DNA from: Utricularia gibba
Lineage: Eukaryota > Streptophyta > Magnoliopsida > Lamiales > Lentibulariaceae
DNA length: 64,000 nucleotides
Direction of reading: 5' to 3'
Assembly (NCBI GenBank): GCA_002189035.1
Contig: NEEC01000023.1
Location: 186,001-250,000 of the forward strand
In this document: piece after piece, positions 25,051 to 35,160 of the stretch
How the letters are laid out: every line of letters starts with the position of its first letter
Position numbering within the stretch: position 1 is the stretch's first letter
The notes under the pieces: generated by a model
Seen by the model: only the letters and a program-made list of their open reading frames with translations
Databases searched by the model: none
Told to the model about the DNA's origin: nothing
Translations under genes and position numbers: made by a program

Positions 25051-27703
25051 ATGATGCGTAGACAGCATACCGCCATTCTTGACACGAGAAATGGGAGGGG
25101 GAGGAAATGCAAAGTCAGAAAGCGGGGCACCACACCCTCCTCCTCCTCATCACTAGCGAAGAACTATCGATTGAAACGCTGCGTTTTAATCGGGCGAAAA
25201 ACTCCCAAAACAGCAATGGAGAGCCGGAAGGAGTGCCTGGTATCTGCGAGAAAGCTGGGAGCTGATCTCTGGGAAACCAGCTGTCTGTCTTCCAAGAGGG
25301 AAGAAGAAGCTGAGGCAGAAGAAGCGTTCGTAAACGATAAGGTTTTGGAGTCATCTTCCAACTCAGGAGCCATGGTTCTTCGATCCTCCGACCTCCTGCA
25401 TTCCATCAAGGTCCCATTTTTTTCTTCTTCTTGGGTCGTTTGAGATCATCCCCAGTTGCAGAAACTATTTAAATGCCTCTTCTTTTTCGGCTCCTCAGAG
25501 AATGGATCTTGGAAAAAGCAGAAGGATTGAAAGGGGTGGATCATTGAAACTGATACCAACTGAGTATGATCAGGTACACGTCATATCCTGCCTGCTGACC
25601 TACATAATTAATTTTTTTGTAAAAAAATATTTTTTAATTATAAAGAATTATTACCCATTTAAATCCCATTTGGATTAGTCTTAAAATAGGATTATATCCC
25701 CTTTTTCGTAATTATTTACTTAATAAAAAAGTGTTTTTATTAATAAAAAACCCTCTTTGTTGTTTTTAATTAAGAAAAAACCCCCCACGTTGACTAAACA
25801 ACTCCCACTGATATCTGTCCACGTGCCCTATTGTCCATAATTCTTTGTTGCCTTCTTCTTTATATCATAATAAATTGGAATCCTTGCATGTTGTAAGGGA
25901 GGAACATGGGGTGTTCTTTCTTATGGGATCCACTCACCACTCTCATACTATTGTCTTAACACAATGATAATACATGGTATAGAAATTAAACCATAAACGA
26001 AATTTTCGTGTCAAGATAAAATTAAGTATAAAAATATTAAGAGAAAACTTTTAAGATTGTGTTTGATAGATAGTTTCGAAAAATATTACATTTAGGACAT
26101 GTTTTATTGTTTTTAAAGTTAATTTTCAAAAATTATTTCTAATGAAATAGAAATTGAATGTTAATAAAATTAATTTTACCATGTTTTTTCTATAAATAAA
26201 AGTTTGATTCAAAGAGATAAAGTGAATGTTTGGGTAAAATAAATTAATAATTTAATTTTAAATAATTTTATTTTATGTTAATGAAAAAAAATAAGAGAGT
26301 GTTTTATTTTAAATTTTATAGATAATTTAAAATTATATTTAAGTAATTTTATATAATTAAATTAATCTATTAAATGTACTTTAATTTTAAACGGTATCAA
26401 ACCTATTATGGTTGCAATTTGTTTCAAATATTAATTATTGTGTTTGGAACCATTTCCTAAGTAGGGAGTTGATGAGAATTTTAGTTCTGAAGTTTTTAGA
26501 ATATCAATTTTATTATAAAATTAGGATAAGAAACAGATGCATGTTCTTCCCTGTCTAAGCTTCTTGAATCGGTTGGAAAACAGAGCACTTGCAGGGATGT
26601 CGTTGTTTCGAACTACAGTCGTCTGAAGGACGTGTACAACACCCTCATAACTTCAAGGGAGCTCCTGAAGGTGATGAACAAGCTCTGCAATTTCCATCAG
26701 CAGGATGCGACGGTCCCCTCCCTCTTCGCGGCGCTCAAGTACGAGCTCAACAGGACCTTCACCATTGTCACAAACCTGCTCCACGACCGGAGCGCGAGCC
26801 TCCCTGAGATAGAGCTTCTTCTGGAAGAAGAGAGGAGGATGTGGAAGATGAAGGAGCAAGATAGGATCCGGTCCGCCATTGCATCTGTGGTTTCGGAGCT
26901 GGAGAAGGAGAAGAGATTGAAGCGGCAAGCGGAGAGGCTGAACGCTCAACTTGGGCATGAACTTATGGAGGCGAAGGCATCGCTTTCCAGAGCCAGCAAG
27001 GAGCTCGAGAACGAGAAGAGGGCTCTGGAAGTACTTGAGCAAGTGTGCCATGATTTGGCCAGAGGCATTACAGAAGACAGGGCGCAGGTATAGTGCTCTC
27101 AGGAATTCAACTCCCTGTAAACATTTCATGAATGGGATCACGTGGAAACAGGTGGAGAAGTTGAAGAAACAGTCGGAGAAGGAGAGGGACGAGGTGGAGA
27201 AGGAGAGGGAAATGCTTCAACTTGCTGATGTTCTGCGCGAGGAGCGTGTGCAGATGAAGCTCTGTGAAGCGAGATATCAGTTTGAAGAGAAGAACGCAGC
27301 TGTGGACAAGCTGAGAAACGAGCTTCAGTCATATCTCAAGTCCAAGAAGACCGAAGAGCAAGGCGTGATTCATTCTCCAAGGTATAAAAAGATAGTGGAG
27401 CTAGAGACATACCTGAAGGAATCACCAAAGCAAACCCAGAACGAAGACGAAGAGGATGAAGAGAGTGATCTTCATTCCATTGAGCTGAATGCTGAGGACT
27501 TAACAAGAGGAGTTCAATGGATCACCGCACAAGAAAGTGCCCCAAATGGGAAGAGGGAGGAGGAGGAGATGGAGATGTACAGGATGATCAAGGATCTAAG
27601 AGACAGGATTGTTTCGGGCGCACATCCGGCTGCGCCGCAGGATCATCTTCCTGGTTCAAGCAAAAGGCTTAGCTTCTCTGCCAGCGGGAAGTTCTTGGAA
27701 TGA
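25051..27703 (+). CDS. At5g41620-like coiled-coil protein
   Basis: Plant-specific family annotated as At5g41620-like or intracellular-transport USO1-like, related to BRANCHLESS TRICHOME; biochemical role not known. Four exons: 25051-25410, 25499-25573, 26560-27087, 27152-27703, giving 504 residues. Exon 1 has the family signature KTAMESRKECLVSARKLGADLWE after a Ser-rich basic N-terminus. Exon 3 has KDVYNTLITSRELLKVMNKLC then long heptad-rich coiled coil (about residues 200-400); the tail is Glu-rich, then a variable C-terminus. The acceptor of exon 3 was placed at CTGTCTAAG|CTT because the two AGs just upstream give the wrong phase and a stop. The intron before it is about 1 kb and AT-rich. 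Complete; splice site 3 is the least certain point. Confidence 0.78.
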
Positions 27704-29018
27704 ATTGTTTCAATTTACAGAAAATAAACATACAAATATTGAGAATATACCATTTTTTGTTTACTATAATTTGTGAGCCATGGAAAACCCAACAGAGCTT
27801 GATGTGTTTGAAGCAGCAGTGCAAACAATCAGAGCAAAACTTTCATTACATTTGTTACGGACGAGGGATGTAATCTATTTTAATAGAAAAATCATTTTAA
27901 TTTTACATGATATCTTTTATCTAAAAATGAAAAATATAAAATTATGAGAATAATATGTTCGAAATGAACAATATCATATAAGATTGGTAAATCATAATAT
28001 TTTATATCAGAATGAAACTCGGATTCATAATTGATACATGTCATGGTGTGTTTGTGAAAATGACTGGAAAATTCTGAAATTTAAAAATTTATTTTTATTT
28101 TTCATGAATAATTTTACAATAATTTATATTGAATTCAACACATCCTAAAAAAATAGAATTCATTTCAAAATTATAAATAAATCAAATAATGGATCTAACC
28201 TGTTTTTAATAAATTCAAAAAATTCAATTCACAGTGTAAAAAAAATTTCTATTTCGAAGCTATTTTGTGGAAGTAGTGTACTTGATGGTGCGGTTATCAA
28301 AAGAAGAAAATTATGCGTTTGGCACATGGTGTGTTTGTGGGCATTGAGACATGTGATTGGTGTGCAGAGATACTTGACACCCTTTTCCTTTTATTTTTTA
28401 ATTAATTTAATTTGTCACTTTGTTTTTAATTTGGAATAATTTGAAGATGTAAAGAGTTATTTAGATTTAATGATAGTTTTATTGAAAAAAGATTCTTATG
28501 GACAAATATTGGGCTTGATGAGAGCAGGCTCACTTTGATGGAGACAAACATGTTGATGGGCTGAGCTTCAACAAGCCCACTATTCAAAAGTGTTAACGGC
28601 ATTCTCGTTTTATTTTGCTTCCGTTTCTGGGTTAGGGATTGTGGTGATGAGCGAGCACTCTCGGCTCCCCGGCCACCGTCTAATGTCCTGCGCCACTGCC
28701 GCGATCGCGTGATGATGGTGAGTTTTTCTTTGAGGAATTTCATGTTTGGGCATGCTTGCGTCGTTGCCGTATTGTTACACTCTGGAATCTAAGAATGTTG
28801 AGACCTTTTTGTTTGAAGTGTGCGCCAAGCTGATTTGCCTTTTGGGCATGTTTTGGATTTGAATATGATTGTGATTTATCCAGTTTGAAATCCAGGGATT
28901 TCCAACCAAGTTTGATAGAAACTGATTCGGATTGCGAGATAGCCGTTGATCACAGGACGATCATAGAAGAATTTGTGTTGATTTACTTCTGTCTTCACTC
29001 AATGTTTCGGCATTAGCT
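27704..29018. other. Intergenic region with a decayed repeat, then leader of the NYN gene
   Basis: AT-rich spacer from 27704 to about 28590. A GC-richer first exon at about 28600-28718 ends at GATG|GTGAGT and probably joins CATTAG|CTATG at 29016, so the NYN gene seems to have an intron in its 5' untranslated leader. Confidence 0.5.
27880..28035 (+). repeat. Copy of the dispersed AACAATATCATAT repeat
   Basis: Contains TGTTCGAAATGAACAATATC at about 27957-27977, preceded by an AAAATTATGAGAATAATA block, in the same order as the copies near 35.6 kb (reversed) and 49.3 kb. Edges are not defined. It may be a Cassandra-type LTR remnant. Confidence 0.4.
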
Positions 29019-30059
29019 ATGCTGTGTTTGGTGAAATGTCGGGGTGTGTTCAAAAGATGTGGGTACGAACATATTTGGATTCTGAGATCGTTTGCGTCTG
29101 AATCTGCGACTGCACGGAGTCTTGGTTATTCAGATTCAGGGAATCATCTTAGTAGTGAAAACAGTGTTGCAGTCTTTTGGGATCTGGATAACAAGCCACC
29201 CAAGTCAATCCCTCTTTTCGATGCTGCCATCAGGTTAAAGAAAGTAGCAGAGAATTTGGGTTTTGTCAAGCATATGGTTGCATACGGCAATGGCCATGCT
29301 TTCAGCTATTCCTCTCCTTCAGCCAGGGTAGAAGGTGAGTTTGGAAACCGAAGAAAAACCTGGGATTTCATCAAGCCAAAGGAACCCTACGTATGTGGAG
29401 TTTGTGGGAGGAGATTTTACACTGCCGAGAAGCTGAACAATCACTTCAAAATTCATGAGTGTGAGCACACGAAACGGCTGAACCAGATTGAGTCATCAAG
29501 AGGGATGCGGCGAGTGAACTTGGTGGGCAAGTACTTCATGAAGATGGAGAAATACAGAAATGCTGCTAAACAGATGTCGATCCCTAAAGATGGCTATAGC
29601 CTTGCTGATGAGCTGAAGCAGGCAGGGTTCTCATTCACTCAGGCAGGCGGTGCGAGACAAAGAATTGTGGATATGATTGACAGAAGGGTAATCAACTGCT
29701 TGGTTCTTGTTTCCCATGATTCAGGTTATGAGGGTATGCTGAAGGAATGGAGGGATTGTTTGAGGACGGTTGTTGTAGGTGATACCAATGATGGAGCACT
29801 AAAAAGAATAGCAGATGCTTCCTTCTCTTGGCAGGAAATTATGATGGGGAAAGCCAGGAAAGAGGCTTTATCAGTTGTTGGTAAATGGAAAGACCAGGAT
29901 GTTTTGAAGAGGCTGGAGTGGAACTATGATCCTAAAACCGAGAAGAAATTTTATCGTCATGAAATGGAGAGCGAGGACTTCGAAAGCATTGGTTTGAATA
30001 GGGAAAGTGATGGTCCTTGGTGGAAGTTGCAACCAGAAAATGATGTCAAAAGACCTTGA
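29019..30059 (+). CDS. NYN-domain nuclease-like protein with embedded C2H2 zinc finger
   Basis: Intronless coding sequence of 346 residues. The NYN (PIN-like) fold is shown by VAVFWDLDNKPP at 50-61, with its first acidic site, and by the later acidic motif LVSHDSGYEGML near residues 236-247. A C2H2 finger (C126-x2-C129-x12-H142-x3-H146) sits between these two halves, apparently as an insertion within the nuclease fold. The N-terminus (MLCLVKCRGVFKRCG...ILRSFAS) is basic and free of acids for about 15 residues, which would suit an organellar presequence. Related Arabidopsis proteins are annotated as putative endonuclease with C2H2 finger (At5g61190 type); two other plant NYN proteins process mitochondrial transcripts. 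RNA cleavage is inferred. Intact. Confidence 0.8.
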   Translation: MLCLVKCRGVFKRCGYEHIWILRSFASESATARSLGYSDSGNHLSSENSVAVFWDLDNKPPKSIPLFDAAIRLKKVAENLGFVKHMVAYGNGHAFSYSSPSARVEGEFGNRRKTWDFIKPKEPYVCGVCGRRFYTAEKLNNHFKIHECEHTKRLNQIESSRGMRRVNLVGKYFMKMEKYRNAAKQMSIPKDGYSLADELKQAGFSFTQAGGARQRIVDMIDRRVINCLVLVSHDSGYEGMLKEWRDCLRTVVVGDTNDGALKRIADASFSWQEIMMGKARKEALSVVGKWKDQDVLKRLEWNYDPKTEKKFYRHEMESEDFESIGLNRESDGPWWKLQPENDVKRP

Positions 30060-30710
30060 ATTTGTTTTCTGAATTATGCTCCTCACAGTACGCATTCAAG
30101 ATCCCTGAGAAGATGCCTGTTTGCATCTTGGCCGCCACTGACTTCCAGCAGAGCTCTTTACATGCAGCATCATTCATGTCGCCGGCTAAATCATCCTGCG
30201 CCTGCCGAGCTCTTGGTCTAGAGGCAAAGAAGCTCCTCTCAGTTCGAGAAAAAAAAGTGCTGTGATGCTGGTTACGAAAAAATTGAACTTGAAAATCCGA
30301 CTTCTTCGGCGGAGACAGAAAATTCGTTGGCCTTCCGTCTCCTCCGCCTCCCCGGCGGATGCATCCGACACATCGGCGCCGGTCATCTCCCCGGTCGGCA
30401 TCAAAGCCGCCTTCGACGGCGGAAGAACCCGATCACTCAGAGCGCGACATGCAAATTTCGGGCCGTTTCATAGAAACAGACTTTTATATTTTTAAAAAAT
30501 AATTATCATTTGATATTAAAATTGCAATCTTGGAGAGTTGTTTATTTTGAATTATCCTTAGAAAACAATCAATTTTAATTAATTCATCGACAAATAACAT
30601 TAAATGATTTTCATAAGGTCACACGCATCATAGTCTCCCTATTTTTTCATTATTACTATTATTATTATTTTCCAGAGATGCGGTTGAGCCTCAAGGCGGT
30701 GGCTCGCCCC
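30060..30710. other. Intergenic region with a GC-rich block of unknown nature
   Basis: 3' flank of the NYN gene. At 30290-30470 a GC-rich stretch has an open frame on the minus strand (30186-30401, about 72 residues, beginning MPTGEMTGADVSD) with no family I recognise. About 30500-30680 is AT-rich and is the 3' flank of the CLE gene on the minus strand. Confidence 0.4.
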
Positions 30711-31090
30711 TCAGTTGTGATCGGGGTTCGGTCCGCCCGGAACCAGCCGGAGCTCCGACGACCAGTCTCTCCCCTTCTCTGCACGGTAACCCCCCTCCGC
30801 TGCAATCCTCTTTGCCTCCAACAATATCTGTGCAAAAAATCAGACAAAGAGAAAAACAACGGTACGTGTTTTCATGCACAAGGTACTACCTGGCTACGCA
30901 GAACCCCTAGCTCCTCCACATTCCTGCTGCACTCTGCAATGGACAAACCGATCGTCGTTATACAGAAGATCATCGGACGGTTTTCACGTTAGACGGACTT
31001 ACCGACGACGGTGGTGGTGGCGGCGAATACGAGCACGACCAAGACAGCAATCAGACAGACGGCAACAGCCTTAGAAGAACCCGCAGCCAT
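30711..31090 (-). CDS. CLE peptide precursor, divergent CLV3-type paralogue
   Basis: Secreted signalling prepropeptide of the CLAVATA3/ESR-related family. Three exons: 31090-31003 (88 nt), 30933-30890 (44 nt), 30827-30711 (117 nt). Introns are only 69 and 62 nt, both GT-AG, phases 1 and 0. The product has 82 residues: signal peptide (MAAGSSKAVAVCLIAVLVVL...), a short variable domain (LLEAKRIAAEGG), then at 30714-30749 the dodecapeptide RLVPGGPNPDHN followed at once by the stop. R1, P4, G6, P7, P9, H11 and N12 match the CLE consensus. Position 10 is Asp, where most family members have Leu, Ile or a basic residue. Exon 1 and 2 lengths and intron phases equal those of the CLE gene 0.8 kb upstream, so the two are tandem duplicates. 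A TATA box lies about 60 bases before the ATG. Receptor likely a CLV1-type LRR kinase; not shown. Confidence 0.85.
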
Positions 31091-31147
31091 TCTCATTGAG
31101 ATTCCTTCCCCGATGGCGGTGGAGGTGAAATGAAATGCGGCTGGGGA

Positions 31148-31156
31148 TATTTATAG
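31148..31156 (-). promoter_or_regulatory. TATA box of the divergent CLE gene
   Basis: The minus strand reads CTATAAATA, about 60 bases upstream of the ATG at 31090. Confidence 0.65.
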
Positions 31157-31886
31157 ATCGATCTGATAAATGGAAGGTATATACTGTGCATTTGCATTTC
31201 ACTTGTCGTGATTTGTGTATTTCCCCATAAATGGGAATGAATATTTGGAATATTAATTGATTTGATTCTCTAATTAATTGCTTTCTATTTACTCGAAGAT
31301 ATCACACCAAACAGCCATCTTCTTTCCCACTTACTGAAAATTAAAAATTTTAATTTTAATTTAGTATTTCTCAATTTCATAATTCTTTTAATTTTTAAAT
31401 AATTACGAAAGAAACAAGGAAATAAAATGAATTTAACTTTTTCAATTTAAATAAATAAAATAAAATATAATTAATTTTTTAGGTAATATTTAGTTATTGA
31501 CATTAGAAATAATATTGATTGATTTAAAAAAATAAGAAATAATAAATTCATATATATGAAGTTTAAAAAAACTTTTCTTTCAAACTTTTTATAAACTAAC
31601 AACTAAATATTCTATAGTTTATAATATTAAATTTAAATCTGTATGTTCAACCTCAGATCAATCAAACACATACAATTGCACTGGGATTCATGAGTTTTTA
31701 GCAGTGGACGAGTCTCTTATGGCGTTAGCTTTAGTTCTGGGTGCGTGGTAGACTAAGTTAGAAAACAAGCTTTCTACATTGCACTACTTCTATCAAAACT
31801 ACAACCAACATGCTATACTCGAGTTTTCCGATGGAGCTTCCCAAAAAGAGAACTACTGAGGTTGAAGATGCAGAACAATAGAACCA
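31157..31886. other. AT-rich spacer between the two CLE genes
   Basis: Promoter region of the downstream CLE gene and 3' flank of the CLV3-like gene. No other coding structure is visible. Confidence 0.55.
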
Positions 31887-32361
31887 TTATGGAACTTGTG
31901 GCCTCTGAGGATCCTGGCCAGTATGGTGCAACGGGTCAGGCCCTGCGGGAACCTTTCTCAGCTTCAAAGTCTCTGCTATCTGTTTCTTCATCCCTCCAGC
32001 CTGACTGTTCTCCATCGCCACCTTCCTCGCTTCCAGGAGCAACTGAAAGGCTCACCACTTAAAGTTAGTTATACATCCATGTAGAAAAGTAAATGGGATC
32101 AGTTCACATGCATACCTCCCCGCGCAGAAATTGTAACCTGTCCAAACTCCTACTGCACCCTGTGAAAATAGCATATAATCACCTTTTCAGTACACAACAA
32201 ATGCTTGCAGCTATTTATTGTTAGGGAAATAGATGTTTTTTTCGTATATTGATGATTGCATATAGCAGCTAACCAGCAACATCTTTGAGGGAGAAGAAGC
32301 AGACAAGCATCAGCAAGGAGGAAAGAGCAGCTCTTGAAGTGGAACCCCTATTTCTTGCCAT
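31887..32361 (-). CDS. CLV3: CLAVATA3-like CLE peptide precursor
   Basis: Candidate orthologue of CLV3, the shoot-meristem peptide that limits stem-cell number through CLV1-type receptors and WUSCHEL. Three exons: 32361-32274 (88 nt), 32159-32116 (44 nt), 32042-31887 (156 nt), all GT-AG with introns of phase 1 and 0, giving 95 residues; Arabidopsis CLV3 has 96 and also two introns. Signal peptide about 1-29 (LSSLLMLVCFFSLKDVAG). Exon 3 starts LLLEARKVAMENSQ and carries the dodecapeptide RKVPAGPDPLHH at 31923-31958, followed by an 11-residue tail TGQDPQRPQVP, another CLV3-type trait since most CLE proteins end close to the motif. P4 and P7 are in place for hydroxylation. The CLE call is certain from the motif; orthology to CLV3 rather than CLE40 is inferred from exon structure, tail and neighbours. 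Confidence 0.88.
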
Positions 32362-32427
32362 TGGAACGACCAGTCAATCTTTATTACCAAAGAATATGAG
32401 ATGTTTCTGAATAAATGGGGAGAGACG

Positions 32428-32436
32428 TATATATAA
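32428..32436 (-). promoter_or_regulatory. TATA box of the CLV3-like gene
   Basis: The minus strand reads TTATATATA about 70 bases upstream of the ATG at 32361. Confidence 0.6.
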
Positions 32437-34083
32437 TGGGAGGAAGCAAAAGACAGGGGAGAAGAAATGATTGCATGAAGCAGCAATTTTGGAGTAAGAT
32501 TACGGCTATGAAATGACTGTGTAGTATGTGCAAGTAAAGTTTCTTTTTTTACCAAAAAAGAGGAAAGGAGTAAACCTTAATGATCATCCTCCTATGGGAT
32601 TCTCTTGGCTGTTGTGCTTTTTTGACGGCGCCGCATAGGCTTGTCACATGACATGGATGACGTCGTGGGGTTTCTGAACGTTTCCTCTGTCGTGTTTTGA
32701 TTTTGGTTGCTCTGAGTTTCGAGGCGCAACTCGAGATTGATGCGATGGCTGTAAGGATATGCACTGGGAAACTGTCATGTCATGGGGATTCTATGTTTGG
32801 TGCTAGCACGTCTCAATACTTGCATGGGTTTCTCTGATTTTTCCCCAAAATCCCTTCTGCTCTTCCATGCTGTCTTGGCTACAAAAGGGAAAAATCCAGA
32901 GAATTAGTGTGACATGAACAGTGATATGAATGTGTGTTTTCAAGTGAAGGCAGCATTTTAGGCGTCAGAAGTTTGGGAATCTCTAATGAAATGGATTGTC
33001 TCTAAGGATGTGGCTTTCCAATATCATCAGCCTTTCAGATGGATATCAATCACACAGCAGAGACAACAGCCTCCTGCTGTTGTTCTGTTCTGCAGGGGCA
33101 GCAGCCTTCTGGATCTTGTCATGTTGGACACGTTCACAGAATCGAGTTTGAACCCACTTACAGGATGAAGAGAACAGCAATGCAGGGACATGATCTCGGC
33201 GTGTTGCTCTGGCTGCTGCAATGGCTTGAAGGGGAGAAACCCCCGCAGTCTGTGCACAGGATGACAGAGCCTGGTCTCGGCAACAACTTCTCACGATCCT
33301 CCGGGATCCGCTAGAGTATGCAGGAGAGTGAACACATTCCTCTCATTATTTTGTCAGCAGCTGCTTACTGGATAAACACAATAACAAAAGAAGACATATA
33401 AAGGATGCTATACAGTTACTCTACAGTGTCATTCTTGTGTTCATGCTTAAGCGTGTCCCTTATCTGTGTCCCGGCTTCCAAAGCAAGTGGAGAACAAGGA
33501 TCCAAAATCTACAGATGTGAAATCAGGCGATTCAAATGCTATATTTTTTTTATTTTAGAAAAAAATGAGACAGATTTAATCCATTGGGAGCCTGTGATCT
33601 GCCATCCAGCACTGATGGACAAGCAAGCAGTGTGAAATTTACACAGAACCTGTGATCTTCATTTGGTATATTTGAGTACTGTAGCTTTACAATTCTGGGA
33701 TACCTTAGACAGAATTTTACAATTCGCATATCTGGTATTTGCATAGAGCAAGCCACACACAGATCTCAGATTGTAAGCAACTGTGTTTGCATGTGTGAAT
33801 AGCTTCACCAGCCCCTTGGTTCTGATGTTGGTGCTAGAGCTTGAAATGAACCAGTTGTAGCGGCAGCAAGTAGCTGTACGCCGACTATCTACCAAATGAA
33901 AAGGACTCTATTTAACACATGAGACAATCATGATAATCAGAAAGCTAAATTTCATGCCTTGTCAACTAGAAACACAACATTATCACATGCAATATAGAAC
34001 TGCATTCCACGGTGCACAGAGGAAAGACCAATAAAAGAAAAAGGGGTCACCTTCTCTATATACATATTTATTCATAACGAGTG
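32437..34083. other. Upstream region of the CLV3-like gene and 3' flank of GT14
   Basis: No coding gene is supported. The stretch 32560-33330 is less AT-rich than other spacers and would be the place to look for CLV3 control elements. About 33650-34083 is probably the 3' untranslated region of the GT14 gene on the minus strand. Confidence 0.45.
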
Positions 34084-35160
34084 TCAGTCGTTGAAGATAA
34101 CTGAATCTGCGAGCTCCATCAGGGGGTTCAAGCAATCAGGAGAGAATTTCCGAGCGAACATATAAGAATAAGTGGAGTTCGATTCCCTGAGCTGGTGAAT
34201 TAGCTCAGGAGAAATTTCAGCAGGCTGATAAGTATGTGGTTGCCCAAATCTACTACCGGTTGTCAGTGTAAAATGTGTACAACCATTTGGATCCTGCATA
34301 GATAACAAAGTTGGAAGATAGTGCTCTTCAGGGAAGCAAGCATCCTCTTTGATGCAAGGCATCTTAAACTTGCGCCATAGATTTGTATCACTGATCACCA
34401 TCAAAGAGTGCTTTCTAGTAAGAACGAAAAACTGTGATCCAGAACGAAATTCATCAAACGGGATTTCAGGAAGCATCACGCCCTCCCCTCTAGCATTATA
34501 CCTATCCCACAGACTGCTCTCATTGTCCTGAATCTCAATGTAGCTTGAGAATTCCAATTTCATGGACAGTCGCCCCAGGTCAAACAGAAAGTTATACAAG
34601 TAATGAAACGAGTGAAGTGGGATACAGTGCTGTGAGACCATTGCGAAGTAGGCATTGGACGGATCATCCAGCATAGCGGTGGCTAAGAGGCGGCGAGCGG
34701 CGGAGATGAGAGTCGGGGAGGAGGATTGGGTTCTCTTGGAAGGTATAGATCTGCCTTCGAAGACACCTGAAAGAGTGATCTTAACAGAAGGGTCAGCGTG
34801 GATGTAGATATTGTAAAGTCTCGAAGTGACATTCGTAAAGAACCGTTCCCACAAAGGAGCGAAATGGAGGGGGGAGTCCGTGAGAAAAAGAAAAGCGATC
34901 TTGGGGCGACGGAGGGAAGCGGAAAGATGGGATTTTGCGGAAGGGAGACGCGCGCTACGGCGGGGAAATTTAGCCGAATCCATAGCGATAGCCTTGTGGA
35001 AGAGCGATAAGTCATCGAGCTCGTCAGGCACGGAGATGGAGATCCGGCCGATGGGTAGAAATCTAGGACCGACGAAGAAGATCAACGGCGGCACAGAAAC
35101 GAGAAGAATGAGTATCGGGATCAGTAGGGAGGAGGAGGAGGAGGAGCAATTCGAGGTCAT
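34084..35160 (-). CDS. GT14 core-2/I-branching glycosyltransferase-like (BC10-type)
   Basis: Single-exon gene for a 358-residue type II Golgi protein of the plant GT14/DUF266 family, related to the rice BRITTLE CULM10 protein that affects cell-wall composition. Exact donor and acceptor sugars are unknown for most members. Seen: Ser-rich cytosolic start, membrane anchor at about 11-31 (LLIPILILLVSVPPLIFFVG), then the conserved KIAFLFLTDSPLHFAPLWERFF, YNIYIHADP, FAMVSQHCIPLHSFHYLYNFLF, W-RYN, FRSGSQFFVLTRKHS and CFPEEHYLPTLL blocks of the family in order. The start is the ATG at 35160; the frame extends six bases further only to a GTG. Length matches family norms of 350-400. Looks intact; GC-rich in the first half. 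Confidence 0.88.
   Translation of the reverse strand: MTSNCSSSSSSLLIPILILLVSVPPLIFFVGPRFLPIGRISISVPDELDDLSLFHKAIAMDSAKFPRRSARLPSAKSHLSASLRRPKIAFLFLTDSPLHFAPLWERFFTNVTSRLYNIYIHADPSVKITLSGVFEGRSIPSKRTQSSSPTLISAARRLLATAMLDDPSNAYFAMVSQHCIPLHSFHYLYNFLFDLGRLSMKLEFSSYIEIQDNESSLWDRYNARGEGVMLPEIPFDEFRSGSQFFVLTRKHSLMVISDTNLWRKFKMPCIKEDACFPEEHYLPTLLSMQDPNGCTHFTLTTGSRFGQPHTYQPAEISPELIHQLRESNSTYSYMFARKFSPDCLNPLMELADSVIFND

Noticed and set aside
33027-33314. Overlapping short frames on both strands upstream of the CLV3-like gene
   Set aside because: No signal peptide, CLE motif or domain in any frame; checked specifically for a third CLE copy and found none.
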